Source: Carboxylicivirga taeanensis
Lineage (GTDB): Bacteria; Bacteroidota; Bacteroidia; Bacteroidales; Marinilabiliaceae
NCBI RefSeq assembly: GCF_051851475.1
Contig: NZ_JBPUSJ010000009.1
Coordinates: forward strand, 123,156 to 187,155
Direction: 5' to 3'
DNA length: 64,000 bases
The translations under genes were made by a program, and so were the position numbers. A model generated the notes under the pieces. It had not been told where the DNA came from and made no database searches. It was given only the letters and a program-made list of their open reading frames with translations. Positions 42,219 through 51,697 of the stretch are shown piece after piece. Within the stretch, counting starts at the first letter, position 1. Each line of letters begins with the position of its first letter.

Positions 42219-43403
42219 ATGAAACTACTATCAACAATGCTATTAGGCCTGGTTTGTTTGTCGTTATCAGCGCAAGACCAAACAAAAGGCTATCAGTTTG
42301 AAACTATTTATGATTTAGAAGCAACAAGCGTGAAGGATCAACACCGCTCAGGAACGTGCTGGAGCTTCTCTGCTTTGGGTTTTTTCGAATCAGAAATGAT
42401 TCGTATTGGCAAAGAGCCAAGCAACCTTTCTGAAATGTTTGTCGTGCGTCACTGCTATGCTGACAAAGCGGAAAAGTATGTGCGTCTGCATGGTTCACTT
42501 AATTTTGGTCCAGGTGGTGCCTTTCAGGATGTGGTGTATGTAATGAAAAAATACGGCATGGTGCCAGAGAGCGCCTATAATGGATTAGCATATGGCGAAG
42601 AATCTCACGTGCATGGTGAAATGGACGCAGTGCTAAAAAATTATGTTGACGCAGTTATCACCAATAAAAACAAAAAACTAAGTACAGCCTGGAAAAAAGG
42701 CTTTAACGGCGTTTTGGATGCCTATCTGGGCGAGGAGCCTGCATCATTTGAGGTAGAGGGTAAAACATACACGCCTCAAACCTATATGAAGGAGAAGGTA
42801 GGACTGGATATGGATGATTACATTCAGGTAAGCTCCTATACACACCACCCTACCTACGAATCGTTTATTATTGAGGTGCCCGATAACTGGTTGTGGGGCG
42901 AAGTGTACAATGTAACACTTGATGATTTGATGACTATTTTTGAGCACTCTCTCGAAAACGGATACACGATTGGTTGGGCGGCTGACGTGAGTGAGAAAGG
43001 ATTCTCCCACACCAACGGGGTTGCCATTGTACCGGAAAGCGATGCTAAAGAAATGTCTGGATCAGAACGTTCTCGCTGGGAAACCATGTCGCGTGCCGAC
43101 AGAAATAAAATGCTGTATAGCTTTGACAAGCCTGTAAAAGAAAAAGAAATTACTGCTGAAATGCGTCAGGAAGCGTTTGACAACTATCAAACAACCGATG
43201 ACCATGGCATGCAAATTACCGGCATGGTGAAAGACCAAAACGGCACAAAGTATTTCAAAGTGAAAAACTCATGGAATACCAACAACAAGTACGATGGCTA
43301 CTTCTATGCCTCAGAAGCTTTTGTGAAGTACAAAACAATGTCCATCATGATTAATAAAAATGCACTTACAAAAGAGTTGAAAAAGAAACTAGGTATTAAA
43401 TAG
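42219..43403 (+). CDS. Secreted C1-family cysteine peptidase (aminopeptidase C-like)
   Basis: 394 residues. A signal peptide (LLSTMLLGLVCLSLSAQ) sends it to the periplasm. The papain-like catalytic Cys is in HRSGTCWSFSALGF, the His in TTDDHGMQITG and the Asn in KVKNSWN. Spacing and the extra GPGGAFQDVVYVMKKYGMVPE segment resemble bleomycin-hydrolase/PepC-type C1B peptidases. These usually trim peptides from the N-terminus. A strong terminator follows. Confidence 0.9.
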   Translation: MKLLSTMLLGLVCLSLSAQDQTKGYQFETIYDLEATSVKDQHRSGTCWSFSALGFFESEMIRIGKEPSNLSEMFVVRHCYADKAEKYVRLHGSLNFGPGGAFQDVVYVMKKYGMVPESAYNGLAYGEESHVHGEMDAVLKNYVDAVITNKNKKLSTAWKKGFNGVLDAYLGEEPASFEVEGKTYTPQTYMKEKVGLDMDDYIQVSSYTHHPTYESFIIEVPDNWLWGEVYNVTLDDLMTIFEHSLENGYTIGWAADVSEKGFSHTNGVAIVPESDAKEMSGSERSRWETMSRADRNKMLYSFDKPVKEKEITAEMRQEAFDNYQTTDDHGMQITGMVKDQNGTKYFKVKNSWNTNNKYDGYFYASEAFVKYKTMSIMINKNALTKELKKKLGIK

Positions 43404-43426
43404 TTTTTATAAGATATTAATAAAAA

Positions 43427-43462
43427 GGGTTGTCCGTTTTCATCCGGACAGCCCTTTTTTTT
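43427..43462 (+). terminator. Terminator after C1 peptidase gene
   Basis: Stem GGGTTGTCCG / CGGACAGCCC (one G-T pair) followed by an 8-base T-run. Confidence 0.9.
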
Positions 43463-43581
43463 GTCTCACAGAAGGCAGCTCTCAGCTCCTAAATTTGAAA
43501 CCATGCAGCACTAAAGGTTTACTTTCTAAACAGCTTTGAGTAAATTAGTCTTTTTTTTTTACAAACTTTAAATCACCTGCT

Positions 43582-44136
43582 ATGAGACGCTTGTACATTA
43601 TCTGCCTAACCCTTCTGGTTATGAGCATCAATTTCGACCTTAAAGCTGACGATGGCCCGGATGGGAAAGGGATTCGCGCTGGTTATCAAAACAGCATATT
43701 CATGCTCGATGGAAGTAAAGTTTTTGACGATCCCCTTAACGGCTTCTATGTAGGCTTTTTTAGAAGTAATAACATCGTGCCCTTGCTGAAGTGGGATTCA
43801 GGTATTGAATATTTCCAATTAGGTGGCAAAAGTGGCGATGAAGAACTAAAATTACACTATCTAAGCATCCCTCTTTCGTTAAAACTAAAGTTGGGTCCAG
43901 TGTACGCCTTAGGGGGCGTTAATGGAGCACTCAAGCTTGGTGGTTCCTCTGATACTAAAGAACCAGGAACCGATGTAAGCGATTTTTCTACTATAGATGC
44001 AGGAGCACATTTGGGCATTGGCTTTAAGTTTCTGATGCTTGGTGTTGAGGCCCGCTATACCTGGGGTCTGGTTAATCAAACCGATGCTGACTTTCGCTCA
44101 GAGTATCTGCAACTGGGAGCTGTTCTGTTTTTTTAA
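43582..44136 (+). CDS. Small outer-membrane beta-barrel protein
   Basis: 184 residues. A signal peptide (LYIICLTLLVMSINFDLKA) precedes alternating hydrophobic/polar strands: GIRAGYQNSIFM, GFYVGFF, WDSGIEYFQLGGK, HYLSIPLSLKLKLG, DAGAHLGIGFKF, YLQLGAVLFF. It ends in Phe-Phe. This fits a PorT/OmpW-like eight-stranded barrel. No specific role is indicated. Single gene between two terminators. Confidence 0.78.
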   Translation: MRRLYIICLTLLVMSINFDLKADDGPDGKGIRAGYQNSIFMLDGSKVFDDPLNGFYVGFFRSNNIVPLLKWDSGIEYFQLGGKSGDEELKLHYLSIPLSLKLKLGPVYALGGVNGALKLGGSSDTKEPGTDVSDFSTIDAGAHLGIGFKFLMLGVEARYTWGLVNQTDADFRSEYLQLGAVLFF

Positions 44137-44152
44137 ACCCAACAGCATAACT

Positions 44153-44190
44153 TAAAAAAAGCCCCTCAATTTCATATTGAAGGGCTTTCT
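44153..44190. terminator. Bidirectional terminator between barrel gene and folE
   Basis: AAAGCCCCTCAAT / ATTGAAGGGCTTT with one mismatch, A-run on the left and T-rich on the right, between convergent genes. Confidence 0.88.
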
Positions 44191-44205
44191 TTGTTCCGTA
44201 TTTTA

Positions 44206-44829
44206 TTAATGCAGGTTGGCACTAATGATTTTCATAAACTCTTCCCGTGTAGCCAGATTCTTTTGAAAAGCTCCTGTAAAATCGGAGGTGGTTGTAACAG
44301 AATGCTGCTTTTGAACACCTCGCATCTGCATGCACATGTGCTGCGCTTCGATCACTACCGCCACTCCCAAAGGATTAAGTGTATTTTGAATACACTCCTT
44401 TATTTGCGTAGTTAAGCGCTCTTGCACCTGCAAGCGACGGGCAAATGCCTCCACTACTCTAGCCAGCTTGCTCAACCCGGTAATATGATGCCGGGGAATA
44501 TAGGCCACATGCGCTTTACCAAAAAATGGCAGCATGTGATGCTCGCACATCGAATACAATTCAATATCCTTAACCACCACCATTTGCTGATAGTCTTCGC
44601 GAAACATAGCCGACTTGATAATTTCCTCAGGATCCATGTGGTAACCTTGCGTCAAAAACTGCATGGCTTTAGCAACGCGTAAAGGCGTCTTTTCTAAGCC
44701 TTCACGAGATGGATCTTCGCCTAACGATTCTATTATTTTATGATAATGCACAGACAGTTCATTGGTTGTGTCATCGTCATATGATTCAACTTTTGAATAC
44801 CCTTTATTTCCGTTTAAAGTAAATTCCAT
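44206..44829 (-). CDS. folE: GTP cyclohydrolase I
   Basis: 207 residues from ATG 44829; an upstream extension is not conserved in composition. The zinc and active-site block SMCEHHMLPFFGKAHVAYIPRHHITGLSKLARVVEAFARRLQVQERLT is complete (Cys, His-His), with the C-terminal Cys in QHMCMQMRGVQK. It converts GTP to dihydroneopterin triphosphate, the start of folate and also of queuosine synthesis; the queCEF genes lie 30 kb away. Confidence 0.96.
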   Translation of the reverse strand: MEFTLNGNKGYSKVESYDDDTTNELSVHYHKIIESLGEDPSREGLEKTPLRVAKAMQFLTQGYHMDPEEIIKSAMFREDYQQMVVVKDIELYSMCEHHMLPFFGKAHVAYIPRHHITGLSKLARVVEAFARRLQVQERLTTQIKECIQNTLNPLGVAVVIEAQHMCMQMRGVQKQHSVTTTSDFTGAFQKNLATREEFMKIISANLH

Positions 44830-44932
44830 TATGCGATTTTTGATAGAGCATACTCTTGCGAGCTGCAAAATTGCCTATTTTCTTTTAAATTATAACTGAT
44901 TTTTATCTGAATTATATAATCATTTTGGTCCT

Positions 44933-45649
44933 TTATGGGATAGGGAGCGCTTTTTGCGTCCGTTGCTCGTATATACGCAGTATCAGCTCCAGCTCATTCC
45001 GATTGAGGGGCCTTGGGGTTATCTCCTGTATTTTCTGTTCATCCTGAGGCATAAATAAACGCATAAGTGCCAGGTTTTCGGAGGTTACACCCACTGTTTG
45101 GCTCGGTGGTATCTGAGTTTTATACACAGTACTCCAGGTGCGCTCCTGCAGCACCATGCGCTGATTCATCTCTGCGTCCATTTTTAATGGCGCCTGTGTC
45201 AGCGCCTGCCGGGTTGACGACCTCACATTGTTGGTGGCATAGGCCATCTCAGGAGTAATCACCAGCGGCATGGTTTTAGCTTCTAAAGAGAGGCGCTCGA
45301 AACGTGGAGTTACAATCACCTCACTAATCTGTATGGTATCGCGAGAAAGAAACACACCGAGAAGATAGTTTTTGTGTTTCAGAGAGTCATTAATTTGAAT
45401 ATAGGTGTCTTTAAACCCCATATATGAGAAACGAACAACTTCACCCTGATGCGCCCAAAACGAGAACTGCCCTCTCTCATCAGAAGCATAATCCTTCATT
45501 TCTAAATTAAATCGGGAATACGGCAAGATGGTAAGACTATCTTTTTCAAAAACGACACCGGTAATTTTTATTGAATCTTGCCTTTCCTCCTGGGCATGCA
45601 AACAAAAGGGAACCACAAGTAGCATTATAATGAGCCTAGCGATTTTCAT
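44933..45649 (-). CDS. Exported carboxypeptidase-regulatory-like domain protein
   Basis: 238 residues. The signal peptide is LIIMLLVVPFCLHAQ. Residues 28-110 form a CarboxypepD_reg-like beta-sandwich (ITGVVFEKDSLTILPYSRFNL, DERGQFSFWAHQGEVVRFSYMGFKD), the same domain that begins many TonB receptors. The C-terminal ~100 residues are helical, with no recognised domain. It may be a periplasmic or surface accessory protein. Function unknown. Confidence 0.75.
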   Translation of the reverse strand: MKIARLIIMLLVVPFCLHAQEERQDSIKITGVVFEKDSLTILPYSRFNLEMKDYASDERGQFSFWAHQGEVVRFSYMGFKDTYIQINDSLKHKNYLLGVFLSRDTIQISEVIVTPRFERLSLEAKTMPLVITPEMAYATNNVRSSTRQALTQAPLKMDAEMNQRMVLQERTWSTVYKTQIPPSQTVGVTSENLALMRLFMPQDEQKIQEITPRPLNRNELELILRIYEQRTQKALPIP

Positions 45650-46120
45650 AGTAACAAAAAATAGGTTAGTAATTATTACTCTTTCTATCTAACAAATTAA
45701 AGTCCATTTGGTTGGATAATAACTGATCCCTGACTCACATTACAGTGTATCCCACTAGATTAAAACGGACTGTATAAAGCTGCTACATAAAAACTCTCAC
45801 TCACAACTTCCCCTAACTCCAACACTATGCCTCACTAAGAAACCACACCAATTATCGACAAAGAACTAATGCCTAACTTCTTAAGTCAATCTTCGTAAAA
45901 GTGACCAATGGTTTAGCATTGGTGCAACAAGTTTTTTTAGAGAAAAACTTTTGAATTAATCAAAAAAGCGGCATATTTGTATTTGTTAAAATGTGTGAAT
46001 AAACAATTAGGGAAATACATATTGTTGTTTAGAAGTACGAACTCGCGTTAAAAATGTTTAAATCATTGCATTTGATTTAATTAATACTGAACTTTATTAA
46101 TGCGAATTGAGTATAAAGAT

Positions 46121-46202
46121 TTATGAAGCTTTCTTCATAAGTTAGGGTTAAGGTTAGGTTGAAGAAGGAATGTTTGAAAAGTCAAACATTCCTCTTTTTT
46201 TA
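46121..46202 (+). ncRNA. Candidate structured RNA or transcript 3' end
   Basis: A perfect 8-bp hairpin, a G-rich linker and a perfect 12-bp terminator stem (AGGAATGTTTGA / TCAAACATTCCT, T-run) on the plus strand, with no plus-strand gene for 2 kb upstream. The promoter was not found, so the 5' end is unknown. Confidence 0.3.
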
Positions 46203-46294
46203 TATCAAAATGAACTATTTAAATCTTGATATGTTATAGATAAGAGTTAAGATTTTTCATAGATTTGGATTTGAGTTAAGGTTAGAAGGAAAAG

Positions 46295-46331
46295 AAAGAG
46301 GCTACCCCAAAAGGTAGCCTCTTTTTATTTT
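46295..46331. terminator. Terminator after NagB-like gene
   Basis: AAAGAGGCTACC / GGTAGCCTCTTT with a 6-base loop; T-rich tracts on both sides, so it can end the minus-strand deaminase gene and a plus-strand RNA. Confidence 0.85.
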
Positions 46332-46375
46332 TGCAAGGTGTCTTAATAGACACCTTACTTTTAGACTTTTAATCT

Positions 46376-48358
46376 TTATAGAAACTCGTAACGGACAAAG
46401 GCCTCTACAGCTTCATATTCAGCCATACCCAATTCATTATAAAGTTGAGCTGTTCCACGGTTACGATCCTCAGCACGCTGCCAGAATTCACGGTTATCAC
46501 CGCCCAGGAACATCGCACCATCTTTTTGCGACTGGTGCTTGAAGATGGCATTTCGCTTACGCATTAGCTCATCCGGGCTGATTGGCACCGCCATTTCGAT
46601 ATTGTGGATTTCCCACTCGTGCCAGGCACCACGGTACAACCAAACCCAACAATCCTTCATCCACTCTTCTTTCTTCAACACATCAATGGCCTGAAAAATG
46701 GCATCCAAACATACACGGTGCGTTCCGTGTGGGTCAGATAAATCACCTGCTGCGAAAATCTGATGTGGTTTCACTTCCTTAATCAGGTCGGCTACAATCT
46801 TCACGTCAGCTTTACCCATTGGGTGTTTCTCAACACTCCCCGACTCATAGAATGGTAAATTCAGGAAATGTACATTTTCATCCTTCACATTCGCGTAACG
46901 ACATCCGGCTTTAGCTTCACCAACTCTAATCAGCCCTTTAATACGACGTACTTCGGGTAAATCAATCTGATCAGGCTTCTTGTTAGCTAAGAACTTACGC
47001 ACTTTGTCATACTCTGCGCGAATTTTCTTATCATCTTCAGTCAGCCCAGTGGCGTAATCGCTAATAAAATCCAGATAACGCAAAACGTCATCATCAGACA
47101 CGGCAATACTACCCGATACCTGATAAGCCACGTGTACTTCATGTCCCTGATCAACCAGGCGCAACATGGTACCTCCCATCGAAATTACATCATCATCAGG
47201 GTGTGGACTAAAAATAATCACCCGTTTCTTAGCTGGAGATTGACGCTCCGGACGATTGGTATCATCCGCATTGGGTTTTCCTCCCGGCCATCCGGTGATA
47301 GTATGTTGTAACTCGTTAAATATGCGAATATTGGTTTGATATGCAGAACCTCTTTCGGCCAGAATATCACCCATCCCGTTATCATTGTAATCGCGATCAG
47401 TCAGTTTCAAAATTGGCTTCTGCACTTTCTGGCATAACCATAGCACTGCCTTTTTGATTAAACGATCGTCCCATTCCACGCTATCGATTAACCAAGGTGT
47501 TTGTACACGAATGAGGTCGGCAGCTGCCGCCTCGTCCACAATCATCTTACAATTCTCATGGTTTTGGAGGAATGAAGCCGGATTTTCTTCAGTAATCTGG
47601 CCTTCAACCGTTTTCTTCAAGATGGCTGCTTTGCCCTCACCCCAAGCCAAAACACGTACGCGCTTAGCACTCAAAATGGTCTTTACTCCCATGGTAATGG
47701 CCTTGCGGGGCGCATTGTCGATACCAAAGAAATCTGAAGCTGCTTCGGTTCTGGTGATGTTATCCAGTGAAACAATGCGTGTTAATGAGTTACCTGATGA
47801 ACCAGGCTCATTTAAGCCAATATGACCGGTATGGCCAATACCCAGGATTTGCATGTCGATGCCCCCAACTTTCTGAATTTTCTCTTCATAAGTGCGGCAA
47901 AAATCATAAATCTTTTCCTGAGGCAGGCTGCTATCCAAATAATTGATATTCTCTTCGCAGATATCAACGTGCTTCAAAAATTTCTCACGGATATTGCGGT
48001 TGAAGCTTTGTAATGCTTCAGGAGCGATTGGATAGTACTCCATTACATTGAACACCACCACATTTTTGAAGCTTAAACCTTCTTCCTTATGCAAACGAAT
48101 CAACTCAGAGTAAACTTCACTAGGTGCTGACCCTACAGCTAGCCCAAGAACACACTTCCCTCCTTCGAGTTCCTTAATTTTGATAATTGAAGCGATTTCG
48201 GCAGCAACAGCTTCTGAACCTTCGGTTGATGAACCATAAATTTTTGTTGAAATTTTCTCATGCTTTGTAATCAAAGCTCTTAAATAAGGATCATCGTGAT
48301 AACCTTCATTCTTAAATTTCCCTGCTGGCGAAATTTTTTGATTGAATTTTTCTATCAT
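46376..48358 (-). CDS. nagB: Glucosamine-6-phosphate deaminase fused to PIG-L/LmbE-type deacetylase
   Basis: 660 residues, more than twice normal NagB. Residues ~30-300 are the NagB/SugP isomerase domain: LGLAVGSAPSEVYSELIR, ILGIGHTGHIGLNEPGSS, and the catalytic Asp-His region. After a linker, residues ~370-640 form a PIG-L (LmbE) domain with zinc motif SPHPDDDVISMGGT and the later His in DPHGTHRVC. The first half turns glucosamine-6-phosphate into fructose-6-phosphate and ammonia. The second is of the N-acetylglucosamine deacetylase class, so the protein could perform both steps of GlcNAc use. This fusion is known in Bacteroidota; dual activity here is inferred. Confidence 0.92.
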   Translation of the reverse strand: MIEKFNQKISPAGKFKNEGYHDDPYLRALITKHEKISTKIYGSSTEGSEAVAAEIASIIKIKELEGGKCVLGLAVGSAPSEVYSELIRLHKEEGLSFKNVVVFNVMEYYPIAPEALQSFNRNIREKFLKHVDICEENINYLDSSLPQEKIYDFCRTYEEKIQKVGGIDMQILGIGHTGHIGLNEPGSSGNSLTRIVSLDNITRTEAASDFFGIDNAPRKAITMGVKTILSAKRVRVLAWGEGKAAILKKTVEGQITEENPASFLQNHENCKMIVDEAAAADLIRVQTPWLIDSVEWDDRLIKKAVLWLCQKVQKPILKLTDRDYNDNGMGDILAERGSAYQTNIRIFNELQHTITGWPGGKPNADDTNRPERQSPAKKRVIIFSPHPDDDVISMGGTMLRLVDQGHEVHVAYQVSGSIAVSDDDVLRYLDFISDYATGLTEDDKKIRAEYDKVRKFLANKKPDQIDLPEVRRIKGLIRVGEAKAGCRYANVKDENVHFLNLPFYESGSVEKHPMGKADVKIVADLIKEVKPHQIFAAGDLSDPHGTHRVCLDAIFQAIDVLKKEEWMKDCWVWLYRGAWHEWEIHNIEMAVPISPDELMRKRNAIFKHQSQKDGAMFLGGDNREFWQRAEDRNRGTAQLYNELGMAEYEAVEAFVRYEFL

Positions 48359-48399
48359 AACTACTCTAAATTGAAGTTTTTTGGTTATAGAATAGTTGC

Positions 48400-48407
48400 A
48401 AATTTAC
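48400..48407 (-). promoter_or_regulatory. -7 element for nagB fusion gene
   Basis: Minus-strand TAAATTTG 41 bases before the start; -33 unclear. Confidence 0.35.
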
Positions 48408-48508
48408 AATTTATAATGATTAAAAATAAAAAAAATAGAAAGTTTTAATAACCAATTTAGAATAGTTTAAAAGTTAGCGAAGCTTTCGCATAATTGTTTA
48501 ACATTTAC

Positions 48509-51046
48509 CTAATATTCCATTGAGTTATAAATGACATCCTGGATCTTAGTTCGTACGTTCATCTCTATCAATTTTTTGTTATAGGCGTGTGGATGAATAC
48601 GGTTCGATAAGAAGATATATATCAATTCATGCTCAGGATCAATCCAAACGATAGTACCAGTAAACCCGGTGTGCCCATAGGAAGAGGGCGAGGCTAACCT
48701 GGATACATGGCTGTTTTCCGATGGGCTTAATTCGGGTTTGTCAACACCTAAACCTCGCCGATTACCATGGTTTACTGTTTGCGTGAAAAAACCCAGTGTT
48801 TCCTGCTTAAAAAACCGTACACCGCCGTACTGGCCTTCGTTAAGCAACATTTGAGAGAGCTTTGCCAAATCGCCTGCATTTGCAAAAAGTCCGGCGTGGG
48901 CAGCCACACCACCTAGCATAGCAGCTCCCTGATCATGCACATAGCCATCCAATAAGGTTTTCCGGAAAGCCATATCATTTTCGGTTGGTACAAGCGCATC
49001 TGCAGTATATCGTTTAAGTGGTTTATATAAAAGCTTATCAGCCCCTAATGGAGAGGCAACCCGGCGATAATATAACGAATCAAGGCTTTCGCCTTCTTCC
49101 CTTTCGAAAATTTTTTGCAAGAGATAGTATCCCAAATCACTATACCTGTATTCTTTCTTTTTATTTAAAGTCGATGAATAGATAGCTGCGTACATAGAGT
49201 CTACATAAGCCTGATTCATGAACATATTACCTGTCAATTGCCTGTTAAAGACTTCGCTCACCTCATTTGAAAAAATCTCTTTCCTGAAACGGGCCTGCTT
49301 ATTCTGATAGAGCCGGGTATCCACTCTTAAATTATAAATACGCGAATAATGACGACTATAGAGCGGGCGCTTACGAAGCGATTCCCTATCCAAAGCATTG
49401 GTATGAAAAGGGATATAGCTTACTAAACCACTTTGATGGACGAGCAACTCTTTTACTGTGATGTTCGCCTTATCAGTTGTATCAATATCGGGAATATACT
49501 CCTTCAAAGCAGCATCTAAATTAAGTGTTCCCTGGTCATATAATTGCATTACCAGAGGAAAAGTAACAGCCAGTTTGGTAACCGATGCAACATCATACAA
49601 GTCACTATCCTTAACTGGCAAATATTTCTTATAGGTGTGGTACCCGTATGACTTCTGCAACAGCACCTCGCCGTCTTTAGCCACCAGCAATTGAGCACCA
49701 GGTGTGGCCTGCCTGCGAATAGCATCGTAAACAATACTGTCGATTTTAGCTACTGAGTCAGGCGAAAGAACAACACTCGCATTCACACTAAAGCCCAATC
49801 GACTCCGCGACAAGTTCAATCGCTCGAAATTGTTTCGAATAAACTCATCATGCTGGTTCGCCTTTCCTTCTACTGCAATTCCATTGAACACGGCTTGCGC
49901 CATCATTTCCCACGAATACTGCATGTGTTCTGGCATCAGAAAAAAGGCATCTACCTCTGTGGCCATTTTGGTGAGCAGCGCTTTATTTAACCGACCAACA
50001 AAAATCACCACCTTGTATTGACTCACCTCAGACGAATCTGCTGGCAGCTGCTGCAAACAGTTTTCAAGTTGCTCTTCATCATCGCTTAGAATGAACTGTA
50101 TATGACCGCCTTGTTGACAAATGCTTTGGGCAGGCAAATAAAACCTCGCCCGGTCAACAAACCTATCACTATTAGTAGTTGTGGCCTGCAGCAATGAAAT
50201 ATTAAGAGTATCTAAACGGGTTAGAGGAAATAACATTCGTTTTTGATACCCAGAAACAGAAGCCTCAAAAGCTTTTTTGCGCAGGGCAGCTGCATTACCT
50301 TTTACTAAAGGTACCTCCGAACACGGCTCATTAGCACCCATTAAAGCCATGAGTTGCTTCACTTTGTCATTGAGTAATTCTTCGGAGAGATACCCGGCAT
50401 TCACGGCGGTTCTGATCACCTCACGATAATTTGTTCCTTCTTCATCCCAAAATAACAAATTATGGTGCATCAATTCGTTTGGAGACATATCAAACCAAAC
50501 AGCTTTTGACCAAATGCCCAAAGTAGGAAAACCGAGTTCTTTAGCATTAATAACCTCCTTCCCGATAGGCGACTTAAGTCCACTCACTCCTATTTTAAGA
50601 GCTTCATCGAACAGGCGGTAAGGAAAATCAATCAAACGGAAATAGTGCTCTGAAGTCATGCCTTTACCAGTTCTGGCATACAGGCAACCAACCTTTGTGT
50701 CCAAAGAGGGAACAACAATGCCATCATATCCACGTATGGAAAAGTCTTTGCAGGACTGTTCAAACAGCTTATTGGCTAACCCCTCATCGGCAGCAGCCCG
50801 AATAGTCCATTCATTAGGATAAGGAAACACAAGCGAATCGCTCATTCCTTTTCGTGTGTCAAATATCTTATAGTGTCTGGCCAAAACAAGGCTATCCGGC
50901 TTATCACTATCTGGCCGATCAACAAACAGAAACTCTATTTTTTCGGCTAGTGACAGCTGATGCACTAACGAATCAATTCGCTCACTCGCCATTAACGATA
51001 AAGTATTACTAAGCAAAAGCCATATCCCCAAAACAACTCTAATCAT
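48509..51046 (-). CDS. Degenerate GH3-like domain fused to serine hydrolase (beta-lactamase class C fold)
   Basis: 845 residues with an N-terminal signal peptide (VVLGIWLLLSNTLSLMA). Residues ~20-270 retain the outline of a GH3 beta-N-acetylglucosaminidase (LSLAEKIEFLF, DGIVVPSLDTKVGC, SEELLNDKVKQLMALMG) but lack the KHFPGHG segment and a clear catalytic Asp. Residues ~440-830 form a penicillin-binding-like hydrolase with S-x-x-K in ASVTKLAV, Y-S-D in YRYSDLGYY and H-T-G in YGHTGFTGT. The complete form in this phylum is about 1000 residues, so the GH3 part is shortened. Likely an envelope-located peptidoglycan or amide hydrolase. Confidence 0.85.
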   Translation of the reverse strand: MIRVVLGIWLLLSNTLSLMASERIDSLVHQLSLAEKIEFLFVDRPDSDKPDSLVLARHYKIFDTRKGMSDSLVFPYPNEWTIRAAADEGLANKLFEQSCKDFSIRGYDGIVVPSLDTKVGCLYARTGKGMTSEHYFRLIDFPYRLFDEALKIGVSGLKSPIGKEVINAKELGFPTLGIWSKAVWFDMSPNELMHHNLLFWDEEGTNYREVIRTAVNAGYLSEELLNDKVKQLMALMGANEPCSEVPLVKGNAAALRKKAFEASVSGYQKRMLFPLTRLDTLNISLLQATTTNSDRFVDRARFYLPAQSICQQGGHIQFILSDDEEQLENCLQQLPADSSEVSQYKVVIFVGRLNKALLTKMATEVDAFFLMPEHMQYSWEMMAQAVFNGIAVEGKANQHDEFIRNNFERLNLSRSRLGFSVNASVVLSPDSVAKIDSIVYDAIRRQATPGAQLLVAKDGEVLLQKSYGYHTYKKYLPVKDSDLYDVASVTKLAVTFPLVMQLYDQGTLNLDAALKEYIPDIDTTDKANITVKELLVHQSGLVSYIPFHTNALDRESLRKRPLYSRHYSRIYNLRVDTRLYQNKQARFRKEIFSNEVSEVFNRQLTGNMFMNQAYVDSMYAAIYSSTLNKKKEYRYSDLGYYLLQKIFEREEGESLDSLYYRRVASPLGADKLLYKPLKRYTADALVPTENDMAFRKTLLDGYVHDQGAAMLGGVAAHAGLFANAGDLAKLSQMLLNEGQYGGVRFFKQETLGFFTQTVNHGNRRGLGVDKPELSPSENSHVSRLASPSSYGHTGFTGTIVWIDPEHELIYIFLSNRIHPHAYNKKLIEMNVRTKIQDVIYNSMEY

Positions 51047-51260
51047 ACTAATGCTTCAAAAAAAAATAAGTAAACGAAAATAGCTCTTTTGATTTGGCAT
51101 CCCATAGCAATTTAAACAAATCTTAGCCAAAAACAGCGCACAACACACTCACTGAAGCTATCAGACAAACCACATAGGTTTTTAACAGGCTTTTTTGGAT
51201 AATATATAAACATCAGCTAATTTAGGAAACGAAAAAGCATATTAACCCATCTATAATAAA

Positions 51261-51668
51261 ATGAGTGTAAGTGATACGATTAACAGTTCGTTGGTTCAGA
51301 ATTGGGCAGATAAAGTGATTTTAGTTGTTGAAGATGTTGACACAAATAAGATTTTTTTTGATGCCGCTTTGCGTAAAACGAATGCTAAGATTCTGTGGGC
51401 CAAAGACGGAAAGGAGGCCATTGAGCTATTTAAGGCCAATGTAATTGATTTGGTTTTAATGGATTTACAACTGCCAATTATGGATGGCTACACTGCCACT
51501 CGTGAAATTAAGGCAATAAACAAGGAAATACCTGTTATTGCTCAAACGGCACACGTTATGTCTGGTGAAAGAGAGAAGTGCATGGAAGCCGGGTGCGATG
51601 ACTATTTAGCTAAGCCAATCCGCTTGCAAATTCTTATGGATACGCTTTCAAAATATTTAAACCAATAA
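51261..51668 (+). CDS. Single-domain CheY-like response regulator
   Basis: 135 residues, a lone receiver domain. Acidic pocket in ILVVEDVDTN, phospho-acceptor Asp in LVLMDLQLPIMDGY, Thr in IAQTAH and Lys in DYLAKPIR. It has no output domain. Sequences of this kind are often detached hybrid-kinase receivers. No histidine kinase is adjacent. Confidence 0.9.
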   Translation: MSVSDTINSSLVQNWADKVILVVEDVDTNKIFFDAALRKTNAKILWAKDGKEAIELFKANVIDLVLMDLQLPIMDGYTATREIKAINKEIPVIAQTAHVMSGEREKCMEAGCDDYLAKPIRLQILMDTLSKYLNQ

Positions 51669-51693
51669 AAACTGCCTCCGGGCAGTTTTTTTA
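51667..51693. terminator. Bidirectional terminator
   Basis: AAAAACTGCC / GGCAGTTTTT with tetraloop TCCG between the convergent receiver and OmpA-like genes. Confidence 0.9.
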
Positions 51694-51697
51694 TTGA

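Larger units (their letters stand above)
45650..46375. other. 725-base intergenic region with tandem hairpins
   Basis: No gene found; open frames on the plus strand are under 10 codons. The left part (45650-46080) shows nothing recognisable. The right part holds TTATGAAG/CTTCATAA (46121-46140), a terminator at 46166-46202, another at 46295-46331, and AAGGTGTC/GACACCTT (46335-46356). The G-rich stretch TTAGGGTTAAGGTTAGGTT (46142-46160) is partly repeated as GAGTTAAGGTTAGAAGGA before the second terminator. Confidence 0.55.

Noticed and set aside
46142..46160. Telomere-like TTAGGGTTAAGGTTAGGTT
   Set aside because: Single, imperfect stretch in a bacterial intergenic region; more likely part of a structured RNA linker.
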